A stretch of 64,000 nt of DNA from Caulobacter sp. 602-1 (lineage in GTDB: Bacteria; Pseudomonadota; Alphaproteobacteria; Caulobacterales; Caulobacteraceae). Location of the stretch: contig NZ_RRYI01000003.1 of the NCBI RefSeq assembly GCF_003931565.1, forward strand, positions 248,001 to 312,000, in the 5' to 3' direction. The notes below the pieces were generated by a model. The model made no database searches. It saw only the letters and a list, made by a program, of their open reading frames with translations, and was not told where the DNA came from. Positions 15,824 to 24,580 of this stretch are shown piece by piece; position 1 is the first letter of the stretch; every line of letters starts with the position of its first letter. The position numbers and the translations under genes were made by a program.

Positions 15824-17210
15824 ACGGCCTAGTCGGCCAGGGTCTCGGCGCCGGCCGCAGTCGCTCATAGGCGCGCGACAGGCGCAGGACCCCCAGGTCG
15901 TCGAAGCGCCGCCCCACGATCTGCAGCCCGATTGGCAGGCCCTCGGCGGTGTAGCCGCAGTTGATCGAGGCCGCGGGCTGCTCGGTCATGTTGAAGGCGA
16001 CGGTGAAGCCGATATGCTCGAACGGCCGGGTCGGGTCATTGGTCGGCGACGGCAGATGCGCGTCGAAGGCCGGCATGGGCGCGGTTGGCGAGAGCAGGAA
16101 GTCGAACGGCTGGAAGGCCTTGGCGCCCGCCTCGCGCATGCGCTGGATCTGGTTGAAGCCGCGATAGACCGACAGGCCGTCGGCCCCGCGCGCCGCCCGG
16201 GCCCAGTCCAGGATATACGGCAGGCAGCGCTCGGCCCGCTCCGGCGGCAGGGCGTCCAGGTCGCTCAGTGAGCGCGTGCGCCAGAAGAGGTCCAGGCCGT
16301 CCAGCATTTCGCGGGTCAGGTACGGCGCGAACGGCTCGACGATCGCGCCGGCGGCCTCGAAGGCCCGGGCGGCGGCGGTCACCGCCTCGGCGACTTCCGG
16401 CTCGACCGGCAGACCGACGCCGGCGTCCAGCATCAGGCCGATCCGTAGGCCCTTCAGGTCGATGTCGAGATCGGTCCAGGCGATGTCCGCCGGCGGCAGG
16501 CTCATGTGATCGCGCCAGTCTGGTGCGCTGAGCGCGCACATGGCCAGGGCCGCGTCCTCGACCGTGCGGGTCATCGGGCCGGCGCAACGGCCGATATAGG
16601 GCGGGTCGATCGGGATCCGACCGTTGCTGGGCTTGAAGCCGAAGATTCCGCACCAGCCGGCGGGCAGGCGAATGGAGCCGCCGATGTCGGTGCCGATGTG
16701 CAGCGGCCCATAGCCCGCCGCAGCGGCCGCGGCGGCCCCCGCGCTGGAACCGCCGGGCGTCTTGGCCAGGTCCCAGGGATTGCGCGACAGGGCGTGGAAG
16801 CTCGACAGGCCCGACGACAGCATGCCGAAGTCGGGATTGGTGGTCTTGGCCACGATCACGGCGCCGGCTTCGCGCAGGCGGGCGGCGGGCGGGGCGTCGA
16901 CAGGCTCTGGAACCAGGTCGGACGCGGCCGAGCCGATCGGCTTGGGTACGCCCTGGGTGGCGATCAGCTCCTTGATCGTGACGGGTGCGCCGTCGAGCGG
17001 CCCCAGCGCCTCTCCACGCCGCCAGCGGTCCTCGGACGCGCGCGCCGCCGCCAGCGCGCCCTTCCCGTCCAGCGCCCAGGTCGCCGCGAGGTCCGGTTCC
17101 CAGGCCTCGATCCGCGCCAGCACCGCCGTCGTCACATCGACCGGTGAGAGGCTCCCGTCACCATAGAGCCGGGAGAGTTCGACGGCGGTCAGATCAGGAA
17201 GCTCGCTCAT
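15786..17210 (-). CDS. Amidase signature family hydrolase
   Basis: A 474-aa amidase. The Ser-cisSer-Lys triad is visible as Lys80 (PVTIKELIA), Ser155 (GGSSAG) and nucleophile Ser179 (GTDIGGSIR). Cytoplasmic, with no signal peptide. It hydrolyses a carboxamide; the substrate cannot be assigned, and annotations such as aryl-acylamidase or Glu-tRNA amidotransferase subunit A in this family are often wrong. No GatB or GatC is next to it, so a transamidosome role is unlikely. It is divergent from the NylC-like hydrolase (17279), 68 nt apart, and converges with dgoK, overlapping it by 38 nt. The amidase and NylC-like gene next to a peptide transporter suggest use of amide-linked nutrients. Confidence 0.9.
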   Translation of the reverse strand: MSELPDLTAVELSRLYGDGSLSPVDVTTAVLARIEAWEPDLAATWALDGKGALAAARASEDRWRRGEALGPLDGAPVTIKELIATQGVPKPIGSAASDLVPEPVDAPPAARLREAGAVIVAKTTNPDFGMLSSGLSSFHALSRNPWDLAKTPGGSSAGAAAAAAAGYGPLHIGTDIGGSIRLPAGWCGIFGFKPSNGRIPIDPPYIGRCAGPMTRTVEDAALAMCALSAPDWRDHMSLPPADIAWTDLDIDLKGLRIGLMLDAGVGLPVEPEVAEAVTAAARAFEAAGAIVEPFAPYLTREMLDGLDLFWRTRSLSDLDALPPERAERCLPYILDWARAARGADGLSVYRGFNQIQRMREAGAKAFQPFDFLLSPTAPMPAFDAHLPSPTNDPTRPFEHIGFTVAFNMTEQPAASINCGYTAEGLPIGLQIVGRRFDDLGVLRLSRAYERLRPAPRPWPTRPFNDSRPGSTPSA

Positions 17211-17278
17211 GCGGGAAGACTAGGCCCGGCGGGGGCGGCTTCGCTAGAGTGCCGGCGAATCCTTGGAAGGACATCGCC

Positions 17279-18268
17279 TTGCTTAGACCCGGTCCGCGCA
17301 ATCTGCTCACCGATGTGCCCGGCCTGACGGTCGGCAACGCCACGGACGAGGCGGCGCGTAGCGGCGTGACCGTCGTGCGCTTCCCGGGGGGCTGGATAGC
17401 CGGCGTCGACGTGCGCGGCGGCGGGCCGGGCGTGCGTGAGACCGCGGCCCTGTCGCCCGAGAACGGTTACTCCAGGCTGCACGCCCTGACCTTCAGCGGC
17501 GGATCGGTCTTCGGCCTGGCCGCCGCCGACGCCGTGACCGCCGCCCTGTCGCAAGCGGGCGAGGGCTTCCTGTTGCGACCGGACACGCCCCGGACCCCGA
17601 TCGTGGCCGGGGCCGTGCTCTACGACCTGGCCAATGGCGGCGACAAGGGCTGGGCGCTGGATCCGCCCTATCGGCGTCTGGGCCAGGCGGCCTTTGAAAC
17701 GGCCGGCGAAGCCTTCGCGTTGGGCGCGGTCGGGGCCGGACGCGGCGCGCGAGCTGGCCTGGTCCAAGGCGGCCTAGGCTCGGCCTCGCTGGACCTGGGC
17801 GACGGTCTGACGGTCGGGGCGCTGGTCGCCGTAAACCCTGTGGGCTCGGTGCTCATGCCTGACGGCGAGACCTTCTGGGCCTGGCCGTTCGAGATCGACG
17901 GCGAGTTCGGCGGCCGTGTTCCCACGGGACCGGCCGGGGCGGTCGAGCCCATGCCGGACGAGTCGCGACTGGCGGGCCAGGGCCGCCTGACGCCAGGCGC
18001 GAACACCACCCTGGCCGTCGTGGCGGTGAACGCCGACCTGACCGCTGGCGAGTGCAAGCGCCTGGCGATGATGGCCCAGGACGGCCTGTCGCGCGCCGTG
18101 CGCCCTGCCCACACGCCGTTCGACGGCGACGTGGTGTTCGCGGCCGCCTCGGGAGCGGTGGCGCTCGGAACGGAGGCGCGCGCGCATCGCCTGGCGCGAC
18201 TGGGCTCGGCGGCCGGGGATTGCGTGGCCCGCGCCATCGCCCGAGGGGTCCACGCCGCGCGCGGCTAG
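17279..18268 (+). CDS. P1/S58-family N-terminal-nucleophile hydrolase (DmpA/NylC-like)
   Basis: A 329-aa member of the DmpA/NylC peptidase family, which self-cleaves to free a catalytic Ser or Thr at the new N-terminus. Here LTPGANTTLAVVAVNA places the probable cleavage between Asn242 and Thr243, as in NylC; the first half contains TDVPGLTVGNATD and GGSVFGLAAADAV. It probably hydrolyses N-terminal amide bonds of peptides or amide oligomers. The start is read as TTG at 17279 with GGAAGG (17265-17270) 8 nt upstream, giving MLRPGPRNLLTDVPG, the normal family N-terminus. Longer in-frame extensions overlap the divergent amidase and lack family similarity. Its last 4 bases overlap the convergent ABC ATPase gene. 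Confidence 0.88.
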   Translation: MLRPGPRNLLTDVPGLTVGNATDEAARSGVTVVRFPGGWIAGVDVRGGGPGVRETAALSPENGYSRLHALTFSGGSVFGLAAADAVTAALSQAGEGFLLRPDTPRTPIVAGAVLYDLANGGDKGWALDPPYRRLGQAAFETAGEAFALGAVGAGRGARAGLVQGGLGSASLDLGDGLTVGALVAVNPVGSVLMPDGETFWAWPFEIDGEFGGRVPTGPAGAVEPMPDESRLAGQGRLTPGANTTLAVVAVNADLTAGECKRLAMMAQDGLSRAVRPAHTPFDGDVVFAAASGAVALGTEARAHRLARLGSAAGDCVARAIARGVHAARG

Positions 18269-19854
18269 CGGCGGGCGGCCAGCGCTCGGGCCAGATTCGG
18301 CGTCGCGGCGATCAATTGCGCCGTATACGGATGTTTAGGCGCCGCGAACACCTCGGCGGTCGGTCCGGTCTCGACGATCTGGCCCTCGCGCATGACCAGC
18401 ACCCGGTCGGTCAGGCCGCGCGCCACGCCCATGTCGTGGGTCACGAACAGATAGGCCACGCCCAGGTCGTCTGAGAGCCGGGCCAGCAGGTCCAGCACCT
18501 CGGCGCGGACGGTGACGTCGAGGGCCGACACCGCCTCGTCCAGGGCGATGACCTCGGGCTCGACGATCAGAGCGCGGGCGATGGCGATGCGCTGGCGCTG
18601 TCCGCCGCTGAACTGGTGCGGATAGCGATCGGCGGCCTGCGCCGGCAGGCCGACCTTGGCCAGCGCGGCCTCGACCTTGGCGCGGCGCGCCGGGGGCGAG
18701 AGCTTCGCTTCCAGCAGGTGCAGAGGCTCGGCCACCAGCCGCTCGACCGTCCAGCGCGGATCGAGACTGCCGCTCGGGTCCTGGAAGACCAGCTGGATGG
18801 CGCGTCGCCGGCGGCGCGGCGAGGCCGGCGTGAACGGCGCGCCAGCCAGAAGCACCTCGCCGCCCTGGATCGAGTCCAGGGCCAGCAGAGCGCGCAGCAG
18901 CGTCGACTTGCCGCTGCCGGACTCACCGACCAGGCCGACGATCTCGCCCGGACGGATCTCCAGGGAGACGCCCTGCAGCGCACGCACGGGCCGGCCGGCG
19001 CGGAGAAAGCCGCGCCGGCCGGGATAGTCGCGGACCACGCCGCGCGCCTCCAGGATCGGCGCGGCCTGGATGTCCGGCGCCCGGGTCCTGATCGGCATCC
19101 GCTCGGCGTCGGCGGCCAGGGCGCGGGTATACGGGTGCGCCAAGGCCTTGAAGACGGCGCCGGTGTCGCCCTGCTCGACGATCTTGCCATCCTTCATCAC
19201 CGCGACATGGTCGGCGGCCTCAGCCACCAGGGCCAGATCGTGGCTGATCAGGATCAGGGCCGCGCCATCCTCGCGCACCAGGTGGCGCAGCAGCTCGAGA
19301 ATCTCGGCCTGGGTGGTGACGTCCAGCGCCGTGGTCGGCTCGTCAGCGATCAGCAGGCGGGGCGAGAGCGCGACGGCGATGGCGATCGCGACCCGCTGAC
19401 GCTGGCCGCCCGACAGCTCGTGCGGATAGCGGGTCAGGGGGATGTCGGCCAGGCCCACGCGATCCAGCGTCCGGCGCGCCGCCGCCCTGGCCTCGGCGCG
19501 GGAGGCCCCGCGATGCAGGCGCGCGACCTCGGCGACCTGAGCGCCGATCGTCATCACCGGATTCAGGGCCGTCATCGGCTCCTGGAACACCATGCCGATG
19601 CGGTCGCCGCGCAGGCGCGACAGTTCGCCGTCGGGCAGACCGACAAGGTCACGGCCCTCGAACCGGACCGCGCCCTCCATCGCCGCGCCGCGCGGCGGCA
19701 GGCCCAGGATCGAGAGGGCGGTCATGGACTTGCCCGAGCCGGACTCGCCGACAACGCCCAGCACCTGGCCGGCCTCCAGGTTCAGCGACAGGCCGCGCAG
19801 GATCGGCGCGTCGCCGATCGTCAGCTTCAGGTCCTGGATCTCGAGCAGGGCCAT
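18265..19854 (-). CDS. Peptide-type ABC importer ATPase, two fused domains (DppD-DppF-like)
   Basis: A 529-aa protein with two complete nucleotide-binding domains, as in YejF or fused DppD/DppF. Domain 1 has Walker [10 protein letters not shown] (about 35-43), [15 protein letters not shown] and [12 protein letters not shown]. Domain 2 has GESGSGKST (about 310-318), [15 protein letters not shown] and [12 protein letters not shown]. The EAVSA motif in domain 2 replaces the more usual EPTSA but keeps the catalytic Glu. It energises the two permease parts encoded upstream (19855-23222). ATG at 19854 abuts the permease stop. Last gene of the TonB-to-ABC operon. Confidence 0.93.
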   Translation of the reverse strand: MALLEIQDLKLTIGDAPILRGLSLNLEAGQVLGVVGESGSGKSMTALSILGLPPRGAAMEGAVRFEGRDLVGLPDGELSRLRGDRIGMVFQEPMTALNPVMTIGAQVAEVARLHRGASRAEARAAARRTLDRVGLADIPLTRYPHELSGGQRQRVAIAIAVALSPRLLIADEPTTALDVTTQAEILELLRHLVREDGAALILISHDLALVAEAADHVAVMKDGKIVEQGDTGAVFKALAHPYTRALAADAERMPIRTRAPDIQAAPILEARGVVRDYPGRRGFLRAGRPVRALQGVSLEIRPGEIVGLVGESGSGKSTLLRALLALDSIQGGEVLLAGAPFTPASPRRRRRAIQLVFQDPSGSLDPRWTVERLVAEPLHLLEAKLSPPARRAKVEAALAKVGLPAQAADRYPHQFSGGQRQRIAIARALIVEPEVIALDEAVSALDVTVRAEVLDLLARLSDDLGVAYLFVTHDMGVARGLTDRVLVMREGQIVETGPTAEVFAAPKHPYTAQLIAATPNLARALAARR

Positions 19855-20679
19855 CTAGCGGTCCTCGTCCAAGCGCGGATCGAGACGGTCACGCAGGCCG
19901 TCACCCAGCAGGTTCAGGCCCAACACGGTGATGACGATGGCCAGGCCGGGGAAGATCGCCTGCAGCGGCGCGACCGCGACCAGGGTCTGGGCGTCGGCCA
20001 GCATCTTGCCCCAGCTAGCGGCTGGCGGCTGGGCGCCGAGACCGACATACGAAAGCCCCGCCTCGGCGATGACGCCCAGCGAGAACTGCAGGGTCGCCTG
20101 AACGATCAGCACACTGAGCAACCCGGGAACGATGTGCTCCAGCGAGATCCGCGTCGCGCCCTTGCCGGCCGCGCGGGCGGCCAGGACGTAGTCGCGGGTC
20201 CACAGACTCAGCGCCGAACCTCGGGTCAGCCGGGCGAACACGGGCACGTTGAAGACGCCGATGGCGATCACGGCGTTGATCGCGCCGGGCCCCAGGACGG
20301 CGGTGATCAGGATCGCCAGGATCAGGGCGGGGAAGGCGAAGACCACGTCCGAGGCGCGCATGACCAGTTCGTCGATCCAGCCCCGACGGGCGGCGGCCAG
20401 CAGGCCCAGCGGCGCGCCGACGCCCGCCCCCAGCAATACCGCCACCAGCGAGACGGACAGCGCGTTGCGCGCGCCCAGCAGGATCATCGAGGCGATGTCG
20501 CGACCAAAGTGATCCAGGCCAAGCCAGTGGGCGGCGGAGGGGCCTTGCAGCCGGTGACCGATGTCGAAGGCCGTCACGTCGTAGGGCGTCCAGACCAGCG
20601 AGAGCAGCGCGGCGACGACGAACAGAACGCTGATCACGCCGCCGACGATGAGCGTGGCGGAAAGGCGAGAACGGCTCAT
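19855..20679 (-). CDS. Peptide-type ABC importer permease (DppC-like)
   Basis: A 274-aa BPD-transport inner-membrane permease with six helices, of the DppC/OppC type. The N-terminal PYDVTAFDIGHRLQGPSAAHWLGLDHFGRDIASMILLGA is the diagnostic OppC segment. The EAA cytoplasmic loop is RAAGKGATRISLEHIVPGLL. It pairs with the permease half of the upstream fusion protein. ATG at 20679 overlaps the stop of the fusion by 4 nt (ATGA); an upstream in-frame extension lies within that gene and is rejected. Confidence 0.92.
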   Translation of the reverse strand: MSRSRLSATLIVGGVISVLFVVAALLSLVWTPYDVTAFDIGHRLQGPSAAHWLGLDHFGRDIASMILLGARNALSVSLVAVLLGAGVGAPLGLLAAARRGWIDELVMRASDVVFAFPALILAILITAVLGPGAINAVIAIGVFNVPVFARLTRGSALSLWTRDYVLAARAAGKGATRISLEHIVPGLLSVLIVQATLQFSLGVIAEAGLSYVGLGAQPPAASWGKMLADAQTLVAVAPLQAIFPGLAIVITVLGLNLLGDGLRDRLDPRLDEDR

Positions 20680-23222
20680 GATCCGCGCCTCCGCAGGCGG
20701 GGATCGACCAGCACATAGGCCACGTCGACCAGGAAGTTGGTCGTCACCACGGCGAAGACCAGCAGCATGACCACGCCCTGCACGACGATCAGGTCGCGCT
20801 GGGTGATGGCCTGCAGGACCAGACGCCCCAGACCCGGCAGGAAGAACACGTTCTCGATGATCACCCCGCCGGCCAGCAGGAACGGGAACTGTAGGCCCAG
20901 GATAGTCAGGACGGGGATGAGGGCGTTGGGCAGGCCGTGCCGCCACAGCGCCTGGCTGGCGGTGAGCCCCTTGGCGCGAGCGGTGCGCATATAGTCCTCG
21001 GCCAGGGTGTCGATCAGGGCCGAGCGGGTGACGCGGGCGATGATCGCGGCTTGCGGCGCGGCCAGGGCGATGGCCGGCAGGGCCAGGGCTTTCAGCGCCG
21101 GGACCAGGCCCGCGTCCCAGCCGGGAAAGCCGCCAGCCGACACCCAGCGCAGACCGATGGAGAACACCATGACCAGCAGCACGGCGAACCAGAAGTTGGG
21201 GATGGCGACGCCCACCTGGGTCAGGCCCATGACCAGGGCGTCGGCGGCCTTGCCCCGCCGGGCGGCGGCCAGGGCTCCGATCGGCGCGCCGACCACAACC
21301 GACAGGATCAGGGCCAGCGTGGCCAGGGGCAGCGAGACGCCGATCCGCTCGGCGACCAGGGCCGCGACCGGGGTCTGGTAGGTGTAGCTGACGCCCAGGT
21401 CGCCACGCAGCATGCCCAGCAGCCAGTCGAAGTAGCGCTGCGCGGCCGAACCTTCCAGCCCCATCTGCTGGCGCAGGTTGGCCACCGCCTCGGGGCTGGC
21501 GTTGAGGCCCAGCATGTACGCGGCCGGATCTCCCGGCGCGACCTGGATGATGGCGAAGACCACGATGCTGGCGACCAGCAGGGTCAGGACCATCACCGCC
21601 GCCCGGCCGCCCAGATAGGCCGCGCCGAAACGGACAGCGAGCAGGATCAGGCCCCCGACCAAGGCGAACGCCAGCACGGCCCCGACGATCGCCCCAGCCG
21701 GACCGGCCTTGTCGCTGGCGATGGCTTCCGCCCCGCCGACGCCGTCGAACGAGGCCGCGCGCAGGTCGATGTTCTGGGTCGGCGAGTTGACCCAGAAGTC
21801 CTTCAGTCGCGCGTCGAACACGCCCAGACGCGGGAACTGGAACAGGAAACCGTTGACCGCGTCCTCGGCGATCCGGCGCTGGATCTGGCCCAGGATCGCC
21901 GCCCGCTGGCCCTCGTCCGTCGCGCCCTTCAGGGCCTCCATCAGGCCGTGGAAGGCTTCGCTATGATAGCCGAAATAGTAGTCGGCCTTGTCATAGATGG
22001 CGTAGTCCATCGGCTCGGCATGGCTGACGATGGTCAGGTCGAAGGCGTGGCGGCCATAGACCTGGTCCAGCCACTGGGCCCACTCGATGTTCTCGATCTT
22101 CACGCGGACACCGGCCTGGGCCAGCTGGGCGGCGACGATTTCGCCGCTACGGCGGGCGTAGTTGGGCGGCGGCAGCTTCAGGGTCAGGTCGAGGCCGTTG
22201 GGATAGCCTGCTTCGGCGAGCAGCACCTTGGCCTTGGCGACGTCGTGCGGGTAGAGGCCCGTGAGGTCCACGTAAGCGGCGTTCTGCGGCGGGAAGTGGC
22301 TGCCGATCGGCGTGCCGTAGCCGTACATCGCCCCGTCGATGATCGCCCGACGGTCCAGGGCGTATTGCAGGGCGCGGCGCACCCGCAGGTCGGCCAGCGG
22401 GCCGGCGCGGTTGTTTATCGCCAGAATCACCTCGCCCTCGCTGGAGGCGGTGACCACCTTCAGGGCCGGATCGGCGCGCAGCTGAGCCAGGTTTTCCGGC
22501 GCCGGATAGTCGGGGAAGGCGTCGACCTCGTGGGTCTTGATCGCCGCATAGGCCGCCGCCGGATCGGCGATGAACTTGAACTTCACCTGGCGCAGCTTGG
22601 CGGGCTGACCCCAGTAGCCGTCGTCGCGGACCAGGGTCACCGTGTCGCCGCGTCGCCAGCTGGCGAACCTGAACGGGCCGGTGCCCACCGGGGCGGTGGC
22701 GAGACTCCCTGCCGACTTGGGCGAGACCATCACGCTGTCGCCCCAGGCCAGGGTGTAGAGCAGGTTGCTGTCGGGGCTTGAGAGACGCAGGCGCACCGTG
22801 CGCGGGTCGACGGCCTCGACCTGACGGATCACGCTCAGCGCCTGTTTCTGGACATTGGTCGAAGCCGGGCCGAGCGCGCGCTCCAGACTGAACTTGACGA
22901 TGGTTGCGTCGAAGGGTGTCCCGTCCTGGAACCGCACGCCGTCGCGGAGGTGGAAAGTGTAGGTCAGGCCGTCGGGCGACACCTCCCACCAGGTCGCCAG
23001 CAACGGCTTGACCGTCCCTTGCGCGTCGAGGCGGACAAGGCCTTCGAAGACGTTGCCGTAGACGACCTCGTCGGTCGCCACCGCCGCGCCGGATGTGGGG
23101 TCGAGGTTGGGCGGCTCCAGCTGCAGCGCGACCGTCAGCGTGTCCTTGGGCGTGGCCTGCGCCGCCGGCGCGAGGGCCAGCAGGCAGGCGGCCGCCAGAC
23201 CGAGAACGGCGCGGAACTTCAC
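20676..23222 (-). CDS. Fusion of family-5 solute-binding protein and DppB-like permease
   Basis: An 848-aa single frame joining two proteins normally made separately. Residues 1-23 are a signal peptide (ends AQA). Residues 24 to about 495 are a family-5 extracellular binding protein (ATWWEVSPDGLTYTFHLRDG, NNRAGPLADLRVRRALQYAL). Residues 509-530 are an extra membrane helix (AIVGAVLAFALVGGLILLAV), then a short basic stretch. Residues 541-848 are a DppB permease (VVFAIIQVAPGDPAAYMLG, EDYMRTARAKGLTASQALWR). The extra helix brings the chain back to the cytoplasm, matching DppB N-in topology, so the fusion looks functional. GTG at 23222 shares GTGA with the TTC38-like gene. Confidence 0.92.
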   Translation of the reverse strand: MKFRAVLGLAAACLLALAPAAQATPKDTLTVALQLEPPNLDPTSGAAVATDEVVYGNVFEGLVRLDAQGTVKPLLATWWEVSPDGLTYTFHLRDGVRFQDGTPFDATIVKFSLERALGPASTNVQKQALSVIRQVEAVDPRTVRLRLSSPDSNLLYTLAWGDSVMVSPKSAGSLATAPVGTGPFRFASWRRGDTVTLVRDDGYWGQPAKLRQVKFKFIADPAAAYAAIKTHEVDAFPDYPAPENLAQLRADPALKVVTASSEGEVILAINNRAGPLADLRVRRALQYALDRRAIIDGAMYGYGTPIGSHFPPQNAAYVDLTGLYPHDVAKAKVLLAEAGYPNGLDLTLKLPPPNYARRSGEIVAAQLAQAGVRVKIENIEWAQWLDQVYGRHAFDLTIVSHAEPMDYAIYDKADYYFGYHSEAFHGLMEALKGATDEGQRAAILGQIQRRIAEDAVNGFLFQFPRLGVFDARLKDFWVNSPTQNIDLRAASFDGVGGAEAIASDKAGPAGAIVGAVLAFALVGGLILLAVRFGAAYLGGRAAVMVLTLLVASIVVFAIIQVAPGDPAAYMLGLNASPEAVANLRQQMGLEGSAAQRYFDWLLGMLRGDLGVSYTYQTPVAALVAERIGVSLPLATLALILSVVVGAPIGALAAARRGKAADALVMGLTQVGVAIPNFWFAVLLVMVFSIGLRWVSAGGFPGWDAGLVPALKALALPAIALAAPQAAIIARVTRSALIDTLAEDYMRTARAKGLTASQALWRHGLPNALIPVLTILGLQFPFLLAGGVIIENVFFLPGLGRLVLQAITQRDLIVVQGVVMLLVFAVVTTNFLVDVAYVLVDPRLRRRGS

Positions 23223-24571
23223 GCGATGCGCGCCCGGGCCTTGGCGGCCTCGGCGGGCAGGCCCAGGCGGTCATAGACCTGGGCCAGGGCGCGGTTCAGC
23301 GGGACGCCGTCGGGATCGAAGCCGCGCCGCAGCTCCAGCGCCTGCTGAGCTTCCGACAGGCGGTCGGCCCGGATCAGGGCGTCGAGGATCAATTGCTCGA
23401 AGAGATCGCGCTGGGCGTGGCTGCCGCCGATCTCGGCCAGGCGCGGCAAGGCGGCGCGCAGGCCACGCAGGGCGCTCGGATAGTCGCCCCGCGTATGGGC
23501 GACCAGCCCCTCGGCGACGGGCAAGGCCACCTCACGCCAAGTCTCGCGGACATGGTCGGGGGCGTCCAGCGCCGCGCGGCGCACGGCGGCCAGCAGGGCA
23601 TCGGCCTGCGGCCGACCGGCGCGGGCCAGGCCGTAGAGGTACTGCAAGGTCAGGAACGGCTGGACCACATCGTCGGCGCGCGCGGCCAGGCGATCGGCCA
23701 CGTCGTCCCAGCGGTCGCCGACGTCGACGCCAGCCAGCTCCAGCCGGGCCAGCAGCGACACCGCCCCGATCTGGTCCTGGGAATAGTCCTTCTCCTGCCC
23801 CCAGACGTGGTCGTCATAAGCGGCCAGCGCCGCGTCGAGCCGGCCCTGGCTGAGATAGAACAAGGCCAGGTGCCACCACAGGTGGGTATCCATGAACGAG
23901 TTGAGGCCGGTCCAGGTGTCGCGAACGCCTTCCAGAAACGCGACGCCCTCGGCGACGCGGCCTTGGGTCAGCATCACGTGGGCCAGGGCGTGCTGGGCCC
24001 AGGGCTCCTTACGCTTAAGGTCCAGCGCGCGCCGCGCGGCGGCTTCGGCCTCGTCCAGCAGGTGGCATTGCTCATAGGCGAAGGCCAACATGCCATGCAG
24101 CTGCGCCACGTCCCCGGCGGCGGGCAGGACGGCGCTGGCCGCCCGCAGCATGGCCGGGAAGTCACCCCGGTTGAACGCGTGATACTGCGAGAGCTTCAGC
24201 GCCAGCAGGTCGCGCGGCCAGGCCGCCAGGATCGTGTCGGCGATGGCCAGGGCGCCGGGGATGTCTTCGGCCGACCACGCCGTCACGAACGCGACGAAGG
24301 CCTGTTCGCGCGGATGGGCCTGGCCCACCGCCGCCCGGGCGCGGGCCAGGTAGGGCGCGGCGCGCTCGGCCGCCTCGGGCGCTTCGAGCAGCAGCCACAG
24401 CGTCGCGGCATAGGCGTTCAGCAGCACGCTATCCGGATGCGCCTCGGCCGCGCCGATGACCTCGGCCGCCTGGGTCTCGTAGCTGAGGAAGCCGTCGACG
24501 AAGGTGTCGATCGCCGCCAGGGCGGTGTCGGACGTCGGGCTCACCGGATTGCCGAGATAGTCGCTATGCAT
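23219..24571 (-). CDS. TTC38-like tetratricopeptide-repeat protein
   Basis: A 450-aa helical protein resembling the tetratricopeptide-repeat protein 38 family. It starts MHSDYLGNPVSPTSDTALAA, the usual TTC38-type N-terminus, and carries degenerate helical repeats such as AFAYEQCHLLDEAEAAARRA and DTHLWWHLALFYLSQGRLDA. No signal peptide, so cytoplasmic. The function of the family is unknown; TPR arrays bind proteins or peptides. It sits inside the uptake operon, 9 nt after the hydrolase and overlapping the binding-protein/permease gene by 4 nt, so a link to handling imported substrate is likely but unproven. Confidence 0.8.
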   Translation of the reverse strand: MHSDYLGNPVSPTSDTALAAIDTFVDGFLSYETQAAEVIGAAEAHPDSVLLNAYAATLWLLLEAPEAAERAAPYLARARAAVGQAHPREQAFVAFVTAWSAEDIPGALAIADTILAAWPRDLLALKLSQYHAFNRGDFPAMLRAASAVLPAAGDVAQLHGMLAFAYEQCHLLDEAEAAARRALDLKRKEPWAQHALAHVMLTQGRVAEGVAFLEGVRDTWTGLNSFMDTHLWWHLALFYLSQGRLDAALAAYDDHVWGQEKDYSQDQIGAVSLLARLELAGVDVGDRWDDVADRLAARADDVVQPFLTLQYLYGLARAGRPQADALLAAVRRAALDAPDHVRETWREVALPVAEGLVAHTRGDYPSALRGLRAALPRLAEIGGSHAQRDLFEQLILDALIRADRLSEAQQALELRRGFDPDGVPLNRALAQVYDRLGLPAEAAKARARIA

Positions 24572-24580
24572 AAGGCTACT

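Noticed and set aside
18616..20718. 700-codon plus-strand open frame
   Set aside because: Antisense to the ABC ATPase and permease genes, whose motifs are unambiguous; low-complexity Gln/Gly/Arg product.
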